Positions 10,923 through 22,564 of a stretch of DNA of 64,000 bases are shown here, one piece after another (within the stretch, counting starts at the first letter, position 1; each line of letters begins with the position of its first letter). The notes under the pieces are model-generated. The model saw nothing but the letters and a program-made list of their open reading frames with translations. It did not search any database and was not told the DNA's origin. The translations under genes and the position numbers were made by a program. The DNA comes from Saturnia japonica (taxonomy: Eukaryota > Arthropoda > Insecta > Lepidoptera > Saturniidae): NCBI GenBank assembly GCA_033032175.1, contig CM065321.1, forward strand, positions 8,144,501-8,208,500, written 5' to 3'.

Positions 10923-12132
10923 AGGAAGTTGGATTACCTCTGATGCTAACCTAGGCTGATTTTTATTCTTCCCAAATTTTATATTTTACTAATGCTAAGA
11001 ACAACCACTAGCCAGGTGGCTACGAACAATACAAAACAACATAAGAGACAAGACGCAGTAGCCCTGAAGGCTGACCTCAAATAAATTGGGATAATAGCCA
11101 GGAGAAAGAAGAAAAAGAAGTATTAGCACTGCCCTACACGCATTTATAATTATTGCTCATTTGATAGACTATAGGAGTTTTCAATAGGACTTTTAGAAAT
11201 CGTAAAAAATATATATTATTATTAATTCGCAACCGATGAGAAGCATAAGTTTTTTCGTTAACAGCTGATTATAGGTTATAAGAGTTTTTGGAAATCGTAA
11301 AATTAAAATAATTCCAAAAAAAAAAATTCTTAATTATTCATCGATTTTGATGAAATTGTTAGGCATAGGAAGTCTTAACGCAGCTCGGTCGCCCAGATAT
11401 TTCTCAATAATAAGATTTAAACTAGAACTACAACACGAAAATAATTACTGTACGAGAAAGACAAAAGAAAAAAAAACTGCGTGCGAAATCTTTACAAAAA
11501 ATAAAGTAAATTGAACATGAAGAGAGTACCCATTTAAGTTATCAGAAGCACCGCGCCATGACGAATGCAACTATTTTTCTGTTGTTATCATGTATGCACG
11601 TCCAATTTTTATTGCTTTTTACGTGGCAGTTACAAATCGATTTGGCTTTAAGCCAATAGCTTCATTTTAATAGTTCCACAGTGCGGTCGACAGTACTGCT
11701 CGCATATTTTAAAATTATGATGTTGATTGTTAAATAATAAACTATGATATACTACCAATACAATAAACGAAACTGTTAAAGTTAGAAACAAGATAACTTA
11801 AAAGATTTAAAATCCTCCGACGCAAATAACCCTTTCATTAAAACCATTCCAAAGAACCCAAACACGATATTTCTGCTGTAAGTTGGTGAAGAATTAGATT
11901 TCCTCCAGAATCCAAATGATGCTTCAGCGTCAGGTCAACGTTGCAATGTTCTTCTAATGTGAATAAAGTTTTAGAATACCAAATTTTGGTTCAATTAGAA
12001 CTGTAGAAGATGCTCGCATCCATTTAACAACTAGAAAAAACTTGATAATCTTCAAACGGCGGAACAGATTTTCTTAAATCATAGCCAGGGACACTCTCGA
12101 TGAGGTCACCTTTCAATAAAATAATAAAAAAA
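10923..12132. other. AT-rich region, nothing assigned
   Basis: Mostly stop-rich AT DNA. No protein similarity or structured repeat was noticed. Confidence 0.5.
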
Positions 12133-12365
12133 CGGGTGCGTCTCGGGACGCGCGAAACCTTTTTTTTTTAACGTGGGGTAACCCGTCATAGGAATACACC
12201 CGCCCAGAGGGACGAGTGGTTATGTAAGACTCCTCCTACTCACTAAAACTCGAAGGTCCACCGCCACGACGAGGCGACGCGGGACCTGCAGATATCTTAC
12301 TACCGCGTCGCCCTAGCGGCCGGCCTGGCAATACCAGGCCCCGGCCTAAATAGGAGACAGCTCAG
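12133..12365 (-). repeat. GC-rich block, probable LINE 3' tail
   Basis: About 230 bp far richer in GC than its surroundings. On the minus strand it ends in a run of nine A (12160-12169 as T on the plus strand), after a GTTACCCCACG word, which suggests the 3' untranslated end of a poly(A) LINE. It includes a short palindrome-like GGCCTGGCAATACCAGGCC. Clade not determined. Confidence 0.4.
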
Positions 12366-12569
12366 TACACCTGTTGTGATTAAAACACAATATTTTATAA
12401 AAATAAATATCTATTATGTTCTTTTACAATAGTAGCTTGTTCGTTAGAAGATGCACTGCCGTTTTTAACCTTGAACTGTCTGAATGAAACTGTAAACTGC
12501 ATCAAACCGCCCTTTCGCGCGATTCTTAACCTCGCCCTGCACCTCGCAACCGCTCATTTGTCAGCGACT

Positions 12570-13170
12570 GTGTCCGTCCGCCGTGTCGCAGGTTCCTGTC
12601 GTAGGCATACCCGTCGAACTCCCAAGCAAAAAATGGTTAGGGAGTGATCGCCTCCGGGTCTCGCGGGTCGAAGCTCACGTGTGTCAGAGGCCGTTCGCTG
12701 ATTGAATTCTCGGCCTCGGTAAGCACGGTGTGGAGTACCTCTTCTTTAGGTGCACGGTCATTCAGGGTGGCGGCGAGCGCGGTCTTAACAGACCGCACTA
12801 GCCGCTCCCATGCGCCCCCTTAGTTGGGCACACCGGGTGGGATGTAGCGCCACTCGACTCGGTGTCATAGCCCCTCTCCCCGTAGCGCAGGTGCCCATTC
12901 GGCATAGGCGGCGAGCAACTCTCTATCCGCGCCGCGGAAGTTGGTCGCGTTATCGCTGTATATCAGCGCAGGCCAACCTCTTCTCGCTGCCATCCGTCGT
13001 AGTGCTATGATTACAGAGTCGGTAGATAGTGATCCCACGAGCTCTAGGCGGATTGCCCTTGTCGTTAGACATGTGAATAAGGCGATCCACCTCTTTTCTT
13101 TGTGACGTCCTATTGAAACTTGCATTGAGCCGCAGTAGTCGACCCCGCATTTCGTAAACAGTTTATGAAC
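12570..13170 (-). pseudogene. BEL/Pao integrase fragment
   Basis: On the minus strand this reads the catalytic core and following region of a BEL/Pao LTR-retrotransposon integrase. The first catalytic D is in FTKCGVDYCGS, then TCLTTRAIRLELV, the second D in YSDNATNFRGA, then the E in GGAWERLVRSVKTAL and the downstream SISERPLTHVSFDPRDPEA segment. Three in-frame stops lie in the same frame (TGA 12865-12867, TAA 12820-12822, TAA 12637-12639). After the last of them the HFLLGSSTGMP segment continues in a shifted frame. No gag, protease, reverse transcriptase or LTR is next to it. Similarity ends abruptly near 13170. Codon use is GC-rich against an AT-rich background. Confidence 0.85.
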
Positions 13171-13848
13171 AAAAGTTACTTGGTCATAAAGACAATTTTA
13201 TGTCCTTTATTGCATTGCCCAGCTTAGAAGATAATGAAAAATTAAAATAATTTGTACTTGCGGGAAGTGGGAACAATACATATGAAAACAATAATATGTA
13301 GACACAGGTGAGTTGGCGGCGCGGTGTTTGTATAATTCGTATACGTATACAAAACACCATGGTTGTTGTGATGCCTTTTCCCAACTAATAACTAAACAAA
13401 GTGGGATCTTTTGACAAGATTTTCGCTCTTGTCAGAACTATCTAAGGAGTTTGTTTGACATCTCAAAATTCGTACTTTTCTATGTTCGTCCCTACTTTTG
13501 TAGTGTTGGAATTTTTAACTTTTTATTTATTTTAGCGCCCTCTAGTTTTTTTTGCAGAATGCAAACTTGTACTTTGGTAACATAATTTGCAAAATCCAAA
13601 ATTTTATTTTATTAGAGTTCTCCTTTTAGCACCCTCTATTGTTACTTCCGTACGAACTGGAAATGGTGTAATTTCTCATCATTGATGATTCAAAATTATC
13701 CCCATACTGTTTGTACAGAGGCCGCTAACCGAAATAAATTCATTTAACCTAACACAATATCAATCAGTAACAGAATGTCATAAGTATTGTCTCAAAAATT
13801 TTTGTTCCGTGCATTTTTGAAGATGTAATAAAATTCACTATTGTGTGG
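13171..13848. other. Spacer, no gene seen
   Basis: Contains a small perfect hairpin, TGACAAGA at 13412-13419 and TCTTGTCA at 13427-13434 with a 7-base loop, inside what looks like old repeat DNA. Confidence 0.45.
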
Positions 13849-14002
13849 CAACAAACCTCTTTTGCAATTTTTACCATTGCCTAAAACTTTCCTATCTCAT
13901 TTTCTCCCACGTTAAATCTTATGAATTTATGTCTCTGTCTCTTTTTATTGCCGCTTTTTCGTTTCATCGACTTTCAAATCACAACGATGCTAAAGAAGTT
14001 TT
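13849..14002 (+). repeat. Dispersed repeat R1, copy 1
   Basis: About 150 bp that match 36344-36500 in inverted orientation, including the identical words TTTCGTTTCATCGACTTTC, AAATCACAACGATGCTAAAG and CATTTTCTCCCACGTTA. It is a high-identity, unclassified interspersed repeat. Confidence 0.75.
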
Positions 14003-14401
14003 CACTTCAAAAATATTTATTAAGAGAGAAATTTCTAGTTTGTGTTAGCACATAAACGATTCACTGCGATTTTATCAACTAAAGCGTAAATATTAATATA
14101 TTTATATATATTATTTTTAGGTTGGAATCCTGCGATAAGTATGAGTTATAAATAGATAAAAAATAGACTAGCTATGAATGGATGAAATTGGAATATTTGT
14201 GATCTATCTAAATTCATTGGATGAATCATTTGTATAGATTATGCGCACACTACGGTACTGGTTGCTTATTGAATTAAACATGAGGGAAATTCTTCTGATC
14301 ATTTTATGTATTTTATTTGTAAAATGAATATTACCTTTATTTATTAAATATACTATTTTTATTATAGGCACGTGTTATGATTTATAAACATAAGCAATAA
14401 A
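14003..14401. other. AT-rich spacer
   Basis: Nothing recognised between repeat R1 and the second mariner. Confidence 0.5.
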
Positions 14402-14591
14402 TTAGATCCTTACATATGAAATTAGCGTTTTGTCGTACTGACCACTTTGATCTGAAACATCTCCTCTTTGGTTTAGAATTCCAAATTCAAATTTATAATT
14501 TAATTCAGCTGGTACATTTGAGTTTTGAAAACAGTCATTCATTGGTTTTTTCCTCGCTATATTTTTCTTTGGCGTCGCTTATTACCGCACA

Positions 14592-15845
14592 ATGGAAAAC
14601 ATGAAATATCGGTATATTTACGATTACGAGTTCTACCGTGGCACCAGTGCTGCAGAAACAGCTCGAAGGATTAATGATGTGTACGGCGCTGGTGTCCCAA
14701 AAGAAAGCACCGTACGGTTTTGGTTTCAACATTTCGTTCTGGAAATTTCGACCTTCAGAATCAACCCCGTGGACGGCCGGAGACCAAAGTGGAAAATGAA
14801 GAATTAAAGGCTGTTGTGGAAACGGATCCATCACAAAGTACTTCAGAGATAGCTGCAGGCTTCGTGGTAAGTGATAAAACTGTATTAATCCACTTGAAGC
14901 CAATCGGGAAAGTAAAAAAAAAACTTGAAGGATGGGTACCTTATGAATTGAGTGAATCGAACTTGAAAACACGCATCGACTGCTGTGTTACTTTGCTCAG
15001 CCGACACAATAATGAAGGAATTTTAAACGAATCATTACTTGTGATGAAAAGTAGATACTGTACGATAATCGTATTATTGTTGGAAGCACTTACGTTAAGC
15101 CGATATTATAACTGGAGGTTTACACAAATTGAAGAGTCTTTTTATTATCACAATTTTTTCAATTTCAGTTTTGATTTATTGACACTTTTGCACACACATT
15201 AACTGTCAATCTTTTTTCAGAGACACAGTTCTATATTTAAACTGGTTCTTTATAATAGAGTTTTAGTTTGTTAAAGGTTTGGTATAATCCTCCTTTAACA
15301 AATCGGAAGCGCTCGTCGCAATGGCTGAACCCTGGAGACCCAGCCAAATCCTGCCCTAAACGAAAATTGACTCAGAAAAAGTTACTTGTGAGTGTTTGGT
15401 GGACTAGCGCCGGTGTCATTCACTACAGCCTTCTAAAATCTGGCCAAACGATTACGGCAGATATCTATTGTCAGCAACTGCAAACTATGAAGGAAGAACT
15501 AGCTGCTAAACAACCTAGATTGGTTAATCGCTCTAGGCCACTGCTGCTTCACGACAACGCAAGACCACACACTGCACAACAAACAACCACTAAGTTAGAT
15601 GAGCTACAATTGGAATGTCTGTGACATCCACCGTACTCCCCGGACCTTGCTCCAACAGATTACCATTTTTTCCGGAATTTGGACAACTTCTTACAAGGAA
15701 AAAATTCAACTCTGATGCGGCAATCCAAACCGCCTTCAAATAGTTTATTCATTCTCGCACCCATGGTTTTTTTAGTAAAGGGATCAATGAACTACCTATG
15801 AGATGGCAAAAGTGCATAGATAACAACGGTGCGTGCATTCTTTGA
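14592..15845 (+). pseudogene. mariner transposase (DD34D), decayed and split
   Basis: The ATG at 14592 opens a recognisable mariner N-terminus (YEFYRGTSAAETARRINDVYG). A one-base deletion near 14730 shifts the frame into RSGNFDLQNQPRGRPETK, and another near 15027 moves it again just before the TCDEK catalytic segment. TAG 15052-15054 replaces the usual tryptophan after it. The insertion at 15072 splits the frame. The second half resumes at NRKRSSQWLNPG, keeps LLHDNARPHTA, then has TGA 15622-15624 before YSPDLAPTDYHFF, a further frameshift near 15700 and TAG 15741-15743. It cannot make a transposase. Confidence 0.9.
15072..15300. mobile_element. 229-bp insertion in mariner copy 2
   Basis: The pentamer AATCG occurs at 15067-15071 and again at 15301-15305. 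Removing one copy and the DNA between restores the continuous mariner reading across the DNR/KRSSQ junction, so this is an insertion with a 5-bp target duplication. Its right end forms a perfect 11-bp inverted repeat (15267-15277 and 15292-15302) around a 14-base loop; the last two bases of the arm lie in the duplicated target. It has no open frame and no similarity that I recognise. Inverted ends between its two termini are not evident. Confidence 0.7.
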
Positions 15846-15923
15846 ATAATGAAATGTATTTTACAAAAAAAAAAAAATATATTCCTCCCGTACAAAACGC
15901 AAATTTCATATGTAAGGACCTAA

Positions 15924-17160
15924 TACATAAGTGTATCGTTTAACTTTAGGAACGCTATAACAAATAAATCAATTTACTGTAATCGTTGAATCCAAAAGAA
16001 ATCCCGAAATCCAGCAAACAACATATTTTGTAGGTTTATTGAAAAAAAAATTAACGTATTCAAATTTATAAAGGTCTCTAAAATACATGCATGTCGGAAA
16101 ATATGGAAAAAATATATGTACAGACAACTGAACTGTATATTTTAAATATTTTAATTTAAGTATTATTTATTTAACTTAATTTAATACTAAATTATGAAAA
16201 TTATTTTTTGTTAGTCGATCTGATTTACAAACAAAAAGGGTTTAGTGGTTTTCCAACACATTGACGAGAATTTCAATTGTCCGTGAGAAAAATATGATTT
16301 TTTTAGAACCAATCCGCCATTGTTACTTCTTGCGAATTATCTGCGGTCATGGCAAATGCCAAATGTATAGGAAATTTTAAACATTTGAACGAAATCCAGT
16401 GAGCGCTTGTCATTGGAAAATTTTATTATGAAAATATTGCATCATACAATATTATACAGATATTTTATTGTAATATGCAACATAAATCATACAATATGTA
16501 TAATCATTGTAATTCATTGATAATAGAACTATGCGTGTGTATAGAATAAGCTTGTAGATATGTTGGATCTGTTTCGCCTTAACGATGTCTTTGTGCGTTG
16601 TTCAGTTGTTAAATTGAACTAGGCAAACTGACGTTTCCTAAAGCCTTTTGTCCGCTCGGCTTCAGTTCAGGTGTTCTCGTGAAGATATATAATACTGTCT
16701 GTATATCTTAAATAAGAATACATATTATATTTAACTAATTTTATATTATTATTATTATGTACTTTTTCTACTCGATTCTAATTAAATTTAACAAAGTTCC
16801 TTGGGTCAAATTAGTAGTAGAGTTTTATATTTTTTAAACTCTATTGATGTTAACCAAAACGAAATAAATAAATTTATGGAACTTGTTCGTGTATTAATCA
16901 CAATAATATATAAATAATAAATCAAGTAAATTTTTATTTCGTTATTGAGAATATCGTGTCTGAAAATTAGATATATTATAATGTATGAATCTTTAAATGA
17001 TATAAAATGTATAATACATTGGACAATAGTAAATGAATTCGTAATTTTGATTAGGATTATCATCCAACCGTACTCAAATCTTTAGGGTCACGAGAAAGAA
17101 ATCTGTGATTGAACTATTAACACATTTATTTAGGCATTCATAAAGAGTAAAGTGATGGCA
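15924..17160. other. AT-rich region, nothing assigned
   Basis: A frame at 16806-17063 (minus) is pure low-complexity I/N/Y/L translation and is rejected. A mildly GC-richer patch at 16565-16690 has no identity. Confidence 0.5.
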
Positions 17161-17164
17161 ATGA

Positions 17165-17222
17165 TGGCTCAATGGTAGCGTGTTCAGATATAGCGTCGAG
17201 CAACGTAAGTTTGAATATCTTC
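17165..17222 (+). repeat. Degenerate tRNA-like / SINE head remnant
   Basis: TGGCTCAATGGTAGCG resembles an A box and AGTTTGAATATC about 40 bases later a decayed B box. The spacing fits a tRNA-derived head of a SINE family different from the three Metulj-like copies. The B box is too mutated for a working promoter. Confidence 0.35.
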
Positions 17223-18774
17223 AATGAACCTGAGCTTGAAGGAAAACAGCAATTTTTTCATCACAAATTAAACCATTAGCTTTTTCTAATGTCCGCCTGG
17301 GTAACTATCATCCTCAAATTGAAAATATTTTGCATAACACCAACACCAGTTTTAACATGTTACAATCTTTTACCAAATCGTCACTTAAAATCAAGTGATG
17401 TTGAGGCCAAACACGAAACCTATTATGAATTTTAAAAAATACATTTTTAAGCATTTTGTGGGATATCGAATCATACGTACAACCCATAACATAAATCTAT
17501 ATATGTACTTATAATAAAAGAGTAAAGAGTCGAAATCTGTACATTGAAGATATTTGAAAAAAATACTACGGAGTGTTCAGAATCATGGACAGAACACATT
17601 TCGATAGTTTTTAAAATTTTTGGCTGTCTGTCTGGATGTTTGAACACCAATCAAGCAAAAAACTACGGGACCGAATTTAATGAAATTTGCTATAATATAA
17701 ATATAGAAGGTACATATGAAACAATTTTACACGTAGGGACATTTTTATGGTCTATAAATAGCGTTTAGGTTATGTAAATATAAAAAGAAATGTATATTTA
17801 TATAACTCTATCATATATTTAAAATATTTACTGAAATAAAGTGAAAAAATAACAAATTAATCCAAATTGTTTTACCTTTACATAATTTTCAATATAACCA
17901 ATTAGTGGAAACGAATGTATTTTTATTTTCCAACAGTATTCAAAGATGGCGCTGTACGGTTTGGTTTTATATTTTTTTGTCACACTTTAAGGTATATTTT
18001 CTATAAGCACATATATTAATAATTTAAGGCTGAGCTTTTATTATTATTTTTTAACATTTTCAGATAGATTTTAATGATATTTTGAAATGTTTAAAAAATT
18101 ATGAATATCTATCCTATCCATATTTCTACGATAGATAGTTGTATAGTGTTTTTGCGCTACCAAGAATATTATTAAATTACACTAAAAAACACATACCATA
18201 AAGCGTTCTGAAATATAAGTGTTTATAAAAATTAAGTTATTAAATTAACTTAGCTTTTACAAACTTTACATTTTTCTATACCTTTATGTATTTTAGATAA
18301 TAAAGGTATATTTGTTAAACTGTGATATCGGTTAAAATTTCAAATTATTTTAGTTGGGCTTTCTCAAAGCTTATACGGGTCAAATACCGTACGGTGAGAT
18401 TGACGTGAGGTTTTTATTTAGTTGCTGTTCTTCATACATGAAATATACCACGTAAACGAATTCGCAGGCACAGCTATTATTCAATATAAATGTCTTATCT
18501 TTTGTGGCTGGGTGAAATATAAGCTATAATAGCTTGAAATTGAAGTCGATAAAAGCCAAGTTTTTGTCATAAATGATACGCGAAGAGGGAAGTGAAATTA
18601 CGACGTTCGGAAGAAAATATTTATTTCATAAAGCTCTTTATTGGATTTATTTAACTCTATTAATAAGTTACTACATATTTCCTCCTCACATATTTCCATA
18701 AATACATTTCAATAAAAATTATAGATTTTAATCCCAAAGATTTGTTTTTAAAACACTTTAAAATATATTTAATA
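17223..18774. other. AT-rich region with an old repeat scrap
   Basis: 17280-17410 resembles the reverse of dispersed repeat R3 (compare 32376-32560) with words such as ACTATCATCCTCAAATTG. The remainder is unassigned; a frame at 17544-17768 has no protein-like features. Confidence 0.4.
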
Positions 18775-19628
18775 CTAGCGGTGTGCCTGCGGCTCCGCAC
18801 GAGTTTGTTGCTGCGCAGTAGTTATTTACATCCCGTAATTTTATTTAAAACCCATATTGTTGACAATTCATATTATGCCGATTCAATTGAGGAATGGCGT
18901 GTATTTCCCGTGTACAATTTTCATCAAATAATTCTTTTTATTTCTTTCTTACCAAAAGCATAAATATGAATATCCATAATTTGGGCCATGACGGGTTCTT
19001 CGTACAAACTTTCACCCAAGTTTTATTTTCACCATATGTGTAATAACACAATGAAATAATTCACATGTAGCAAAGCTGTATAATCTGGATAATTTACCAA
19101 TAGGTATAAAGCTTAGAATATATAAACTCCCGCGAGCCGCGATTGACAGTGCACGTCATATTTCTATCATAAAATAAAACAGTAATTATGCCGTACTGCG
19201 TAGTTAAAGAGTTTAAAACACTTCAGCCAATCTTAAGAAGAATATTGGACTATAATTTCATAGGCAAGTATTAGAAATACAATACATTTCTTACTAAGTA
19301 TAACAATGTCAATAAATCAACAAACCAGTTGCCATTGACAATGATGCCATTTCATAATTACTGCACATATGCATAATAAATCAACAAACCGCTTGGCGTG
19401 GCAGCCGACATTACCGCGCATGCGCTTTGGTGTTCCCATATTTTGTTCTTAAAACTTTCATCCCCTATTTTCTACCCTTAAAGTTTTATTTTCGCTACAA
19501 AAAATACACTATGTCCTTTCTCAAGGACCAATCTATCTCTATACCAAAATACATCAAAATTGATTTAGCGGTTTAGGCGTGAAAACTTAACAGAAAGAGT
19601 TACTTTCGCATTTATAATTTTAGTATGA
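18775..19628 (-). mobile_element. Helitron-like element H1, copy 1
   Basis: On the minus strand the element starts near 19628 with TTCATACTAAAATTATAAATG and ends at 18775 with a GC-rich hairpin (TGCGG AG CCGCA) followed by CACACCGCTAG and T. This matches Helitron structure: TC-like start, hairpin, CTRR end, insertion between A and T. There is no coding capacity, so it is non-autonomous. The same 0.85 kb is found inverted at 60859-61591. Assignment to Helitrons rests on end structure, not on a Rep/helicase gene. Confidence 0.65.
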
Positions 19629-21395
19629 ATTACAATTAGCTAAATACCTTTATTTTCAGGGAATGGACTCATTCAATGAAATGGTTTTCTAATGTTGATA
19701 ACATATCGATGGTTAACTTATTTACTTTTTAATGCAATGACATAAACTTTTTTTGAGATAAAAATTTCGCTTAATATCCTCATAGAAAAGAATAATTACT
19801 AATAGGAATTAATTTCTATCAAACTTCTCAAAATTTCGAAAATTTATATCTTCTTTTATGTTTTTTCTGTACGGTAAAATAACTTTTTTGAGATAAACAG
19901 TATTGGTTCTTACCTTCGATGTACTAACATATTATTGGTACCTAACTACTCCTGATTTTATGTTCTACAATAGAATTGCTGTGTTAGTACTATAGAGTTA
20001 TTAGGTGATTCAAATATATAGGATTATGATAATATAAAGGGGCTGCTACTATTCACGTAAATTCATACCAATAACTTAAATAGGCAATTTTAATTAAAAT
20101 ACGTCACAACATATTTATAGAATCAGCTTCCCGTATTTCTAGTTGGAAGTTGAACACAGTTCCTTATTTCTTTATTAAGGTCAGATTATACTATTCTTCT
20201 AACCGCATTTTTAAAATAAATGACAATATATTTACAGCACTTTTACAATTGAAGCTTAATCCAAATTTGGAGAGGCAAGAGATGATTTATCTAAACTCAT
20301 ACTAAGCCAGACTAACACTGACTGATCCCAAAACCAAATTCGCCGAAGCGATCCATTATGAAAGGTTGTTGTGTGTGTGTGTGTTTTTCCTAACGATCCA
20401 GTCTGGCACGAGTACTCTGCTGTATCGATTTCTCCCGTTTTCTTTCGTTTCTTATAAAGATTTTTCTTCGTAGAGGTGAAACAGACTCAGCTATTCAAAA
20501 GGTTATTTATTTGTTCAACCTACCAATAAATATTATTATTAAAAAAATATAGGTTAATTCTGTCTGAAAATAGTCATTAAGAAAAGCGTCAGCTGACATT
20601 AACAACATAAAAAAAATCTCAGCTAAAGGAGAATGAGAAGGTAAATGTCGATTATTAATAATTATGAATAAGCAGTTATGAATGTTGACGAACTTAATCT
20701 CAATTTTAACACAAGCTTTACACCTTTTTGTTTCCCTTCTCGCAATGGATCCTTTTGTCACTCAAACAATCACATACAAAGTTTCAAGATCCTATACCCA
20801 ATTGTTCAAATTGTGCGTCATTAGATGATGAATCAGGGTTATAAATAAAAGGTTTTCGTGAACATTTTGCTCCTAAACGACGTTACCTATAGTTTAATAA
20901 CAAATTTTACTTACTTTTATTTTGTACACGATAATCCTGGAAGTTCGAATTAATCTTTGTCAGCAAGCTGATTTAAATTTTACAAGTTTCAAATCCTACA
21001 AAAATACATATTTGCATTGTGAACCCGACTTAAAGCTATTTTGAATAGAACAACACGCGATTGTAACAACAATCAGCGACTAAGATCTCAGTAAACATTA
21101 GAAAGCAAAACAACCGCTTCCCATTATAAATGCAGTGAAGATAAAGGGCGGTTAGTTAACATTTTAATCTGGCTTGTTGAGGCACACTAATGGCCTTACC
21201 GCACGGTGATATATAACACAGCGGAGACCGGACGCAAGCGGCCATTCTATTGCCCGCCTGCATGATCTACATTCAGGTGCATACTTGCTATCGTATGTTG
21301 TTCCCCTAATTTAATCCACTCTCTAAACTATTGTCCCGGGACCATGGTCGGGGCAGATACTGTAAATCAATAACCATTCTGGGTTTCCTCCTTTA
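19629..21395. other. AT-rich region with a (TG)n tract
   Basis: A (GT) microsatellite at 20369-20383. GC-richer words at 21150-21260 (ACCGCACGGTGATATATAAC and nearby) have no open frame. A minus-strand frame at 20507-20761 is low-complexity and is not supported as a gene. Confidence 0.5.
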
Positions 21396-22564
21396 TCTAT
21401 ACTAATATTATAAAGCTGAAGAGTTTATTTCTTTGTATGTTTGGTTGAACACGCTAACTCAGGAACTGCTGATTCGAATAGAAAAAATATTTCAGTTTTG
21501 GATAGCCCATTTGTCGAGGAAGACTATAGGCTATATAACATCATGCTACAACTAATAGGAGCGGAACATCAATGAAAAATGTTGCAAAAACGGGGGAAAT
21601 TTATTCCTTTTGAAAGCGTCCACTGCGTGCGCTGCGTCAATGGTTATAGTTACGCAACAATCATGTGAGACGGAATTATTTTTCTTAAAAAGTTTAAAAA
21701 AAAAGTCCGCGATAGCATAATGTCTATCTTTTAAGCAAGGATTATAGTACTCTGTCTTTAAGGTTTACTCATAACCTTTTTTATGATAATAAAATTTGTT
21801 CTAAAGTAATGATTTATTTGCGAAGGTATTTTTATATACATGGTATTAATCCTTACCGAAATAAATACATTATTCGTCACAAATATTTAATTTTTAACAA
21901 AATTGTCCTTTACAGTAATTGATTTAAATGAATATCTTAGAAGATATCACAGTTTTAAAATAACTCGGCAGCAAAATAATGAGCAAGTACCGCGAGGGCA
22001 TTTTTATTATGCAGAATAATGTGGGTTTTTTTTTTTTTTTTAGAATTGACTACACTGTTAGCCTTAGGGGCCCTATCCTAAAACAGAGCCGCTGCGGCTT
22101 TTACAGCTTCACCGGACTTGGGGGCGAGCGCTTAGGGCACTCAGCCGCGAAAGTTTGTGACGACCCGCACGAGGGTGTCAGAGTAGCCGAACCTCGGCTC
22201 GGGCGGTCGTCGCGTATGCGAAAAGGTCGCGATCTAACTAATTCCCTGATTCTACGAGAATTCGAACTAACTAACATATACTCATATGCACGTTCCCCTC
22301 CTCCTGGGAGGAAGGAGTGGACCATGCGTATGTGTATTTAATAATCGGAATGGTTTTTCTACACTAACTAGCGCATTAGTCTAACTAGCGCAAAAAAAGA
22401 AAAAAAAGGTTCCTTACAGAACCTATATACCTGTGTGGTGTGCACGTGTGTGTGTTCATACGTGTGTAATGTTGTGTGTGGGTAACTAAGTGTTGCACGT
22501 ATAGTGTCACTTTGTATCGCGCGGGCGGCTGCCTGACCCAAGGGTTTCACACCGAGGAACGGAC

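Larger units (their letters stand above)
14402..15923 (+). mobile_element. mariner (cecropia-type ends), copy 2, interrupted
   Basis: Inverted ends TTAGATCCTTACATATGAAA at 14402 and its near-perfect inverse ending at 15923 (GGACCTAA), followed by TA. On the left the expected TA reads AA, so that duplication base has mutated. The element is 1522 bp. Removing the 229-bp insertion at 15072-15300 and one 5-bp duplication leaves 1288 bp, almost the size of copy 1. It is clearly older than copy 1: several frameshifts and stops. Confidence 0.9.

Noticed and set aside
13412..13434. 8-bp perfect hairpin as a terminator
   Set aside because: Rho-independent terminators do not apply in a eukaryotic genome, and an 8-bp stem is expected by chance at this length.
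16806..17063. 85-codon minus-strand frame as a membrane protein
   Set aside because: Composition is only what very AT-rich DNA gives (I, N, Y, L, F); no start context or conservation evidence.
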